Origin: Cytophagales bacterium
Lineage (GTDB): Bacteria; Bacteroidota; Bacteroidia; Cytophagales; Amoebophilaceae
Assembly (NCBI GenBank): GCA_020629455.1
Contig: JAHDDH010000001.1
Span: 69,703 to 133,702, forward strand
Length of the DNA: 64,000 nt
Reading direction: 5' to 3'
Part shown: one piece after another, positions 63,848 through 64,000 of the stretch
How positions within the stretch are numbered: position 1 is the first letter of the stretch
How the letters are laid out: every line of letters begins with the position of its first letter
Notes under the pieces: generated by a model
Told to the model about the DNA's origin: nothing
The model's input: only the letters and a program-made list of their open reading frames with translations
Databases searched by the model: none
Made by a program: the position numbers and the translations under genes

Positions 63848-64000
63848 ATGAAAAAAATAATATTCGGTTCATCTTTGGTCTTGGTTATCTTTTGTTTATT
63901 TTTCCTTTTGTCAAGGAAAAAAGAAAAAAAATTGCCTATTAAAAAATTGCCTATTATTGGTAAGCCATCTATTGATCATACCCAACACCACAGAATTGGT
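63848..64000 (+). CDS. Probable Sco1/SenC copper chaperone, N-terminus (partial)
   Basis: Not in the ORF track. An ATG at 63848 opens 51 codons to the window end: a membrane anchor (FGSSLVLVIFCLFFLLS) followed by KKLPIKKLPIIGKPSIDHTQ and HHRIG. Bacteroidota Sco1 proteins begin with an anchor then LPxxG...DTxxHxIPdF, so the pattern fits, but the CxxxC site lies beyond the edge. Sco1 metallates the CuA centre of cytochrome oxidase, consistent with alternative complex III in this genome. The KKLPI segment is duplicated. Confidence 0.45.
   Translation, partial: MKKIIFGSSLVLVIFCLFFLLSRKKEKKLPIKKLPIIGKPSIDHTQHHRIG
63926..63955 (+). repeat. Tandem 15-base duplication in the partial Sco1-like gene
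   Basis: AAAAAATTGCCTATT occurs twice in direct succession, adding five residues (KKLPI) in frame in the linker after the membrane anchor. Confidence 0.85.

Noticed and set aside
1-64000. CRISPR arrays, insertion sequences and prophage genes
   Set aside because: No regularly spaced repeats, transposase motifs, terminal inverted repeats or phage structural genes were found on reading the window.

Overview
The window is a strongly AT-rich, gene-dense stretch of a Gram-negative Bacteroidota chromosome, probably of the Cytophagales side. Evidence for Bacteroidota: an LpxC-FabZ fusion gene, a Bacteroidetes-type PurM, GldF/GldG, ActC/ActD of alternative complex III, lineage-typical families (DUF6048, DUF6452-like, DUF3822, DUF3127, OstA/LptA-like), and promoter boxes of the TANNTTTG type. 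Ribosome binding sites are weak or absent, start codons sit behind A/T-rich leaders, and several genes have only TTG or GTG starts. The loose gene order (ActCD, NuoL, TroD and GldFG all away from their usual partners), long A/T homopolymers and nucleotide-precursor import (PnuC) suggest a reduced, possibly host-associated genome; that lifestyle is inference. No rRNA, CRISPR array, prophage or intact insertion sequence was seen.

Layout. 1-8.3 kb: end of a lipoprotein gene, yidD, sugar-phosphate isomerase, RNase R, an acyltransferase, a Mn/Zn/Fe ABC importer whose permease carries a DtxR-like tail, and Ppx/GppA. 8.3-16.2 kb: DnaE, FtsX and LptD on the minus strand and an amidase on the plus strand. 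16.2-25.8 kb: tRNA-Arg, ActC-ActD, AroA, NuoL, SurE, a DUF6452/DUF6048 pair, a COG3014-like lipoprotein and thioredoxin. 25.9-40.4 kb: an aberrant PurM, DUF3822, GpmI, a large repeat lipoprotein, a DUF255 protein, Der, PnuC, RNase P RNA, a methyltransferase, DapD, a metallo-hydrolase and MenB. 40.5-46.4 kb: an apparent minus-strand operon gldF-gldG-(Na+/solute symporter fused to a degenerate kinase and a SpoT-type HD hydrolase). 46.6-52.3 kb: shape genes, M23 peptidase plus bactofilin facing nadC-mreD-mrdA-rodA. 52.5-64 kb: DUF3108, TatA, a TrpF-like barrel lacking the catalytic Cys, lipid A genes lpxD, lpxC/fabZ and lpxA, the missing second metal permease, DUF3127, OstA, a SPOR-like protein, RmuC and the start of a probable Sco1.

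How the genes work together: much of the window serves the envelope. Lipid A synthesis (LpxD/C/A), LPS export (LptD, OstA), peptidoglycan precursors (DapD), elongation machinery (RodA, PBP2, MreD), wall hydrolases and FtsX are all present. Respiration is represented by NuoL, ActCD, MenB (menaquinone) and a probable Sco1. The most unusual item is the symporter/pseudo-kinase/ppGpp-hydrolase-like fusion at 40.5-44.0 kb. All coordinates come from reading the sequence and ORF track; no database search was possible, so family calls rest on motif recognition.
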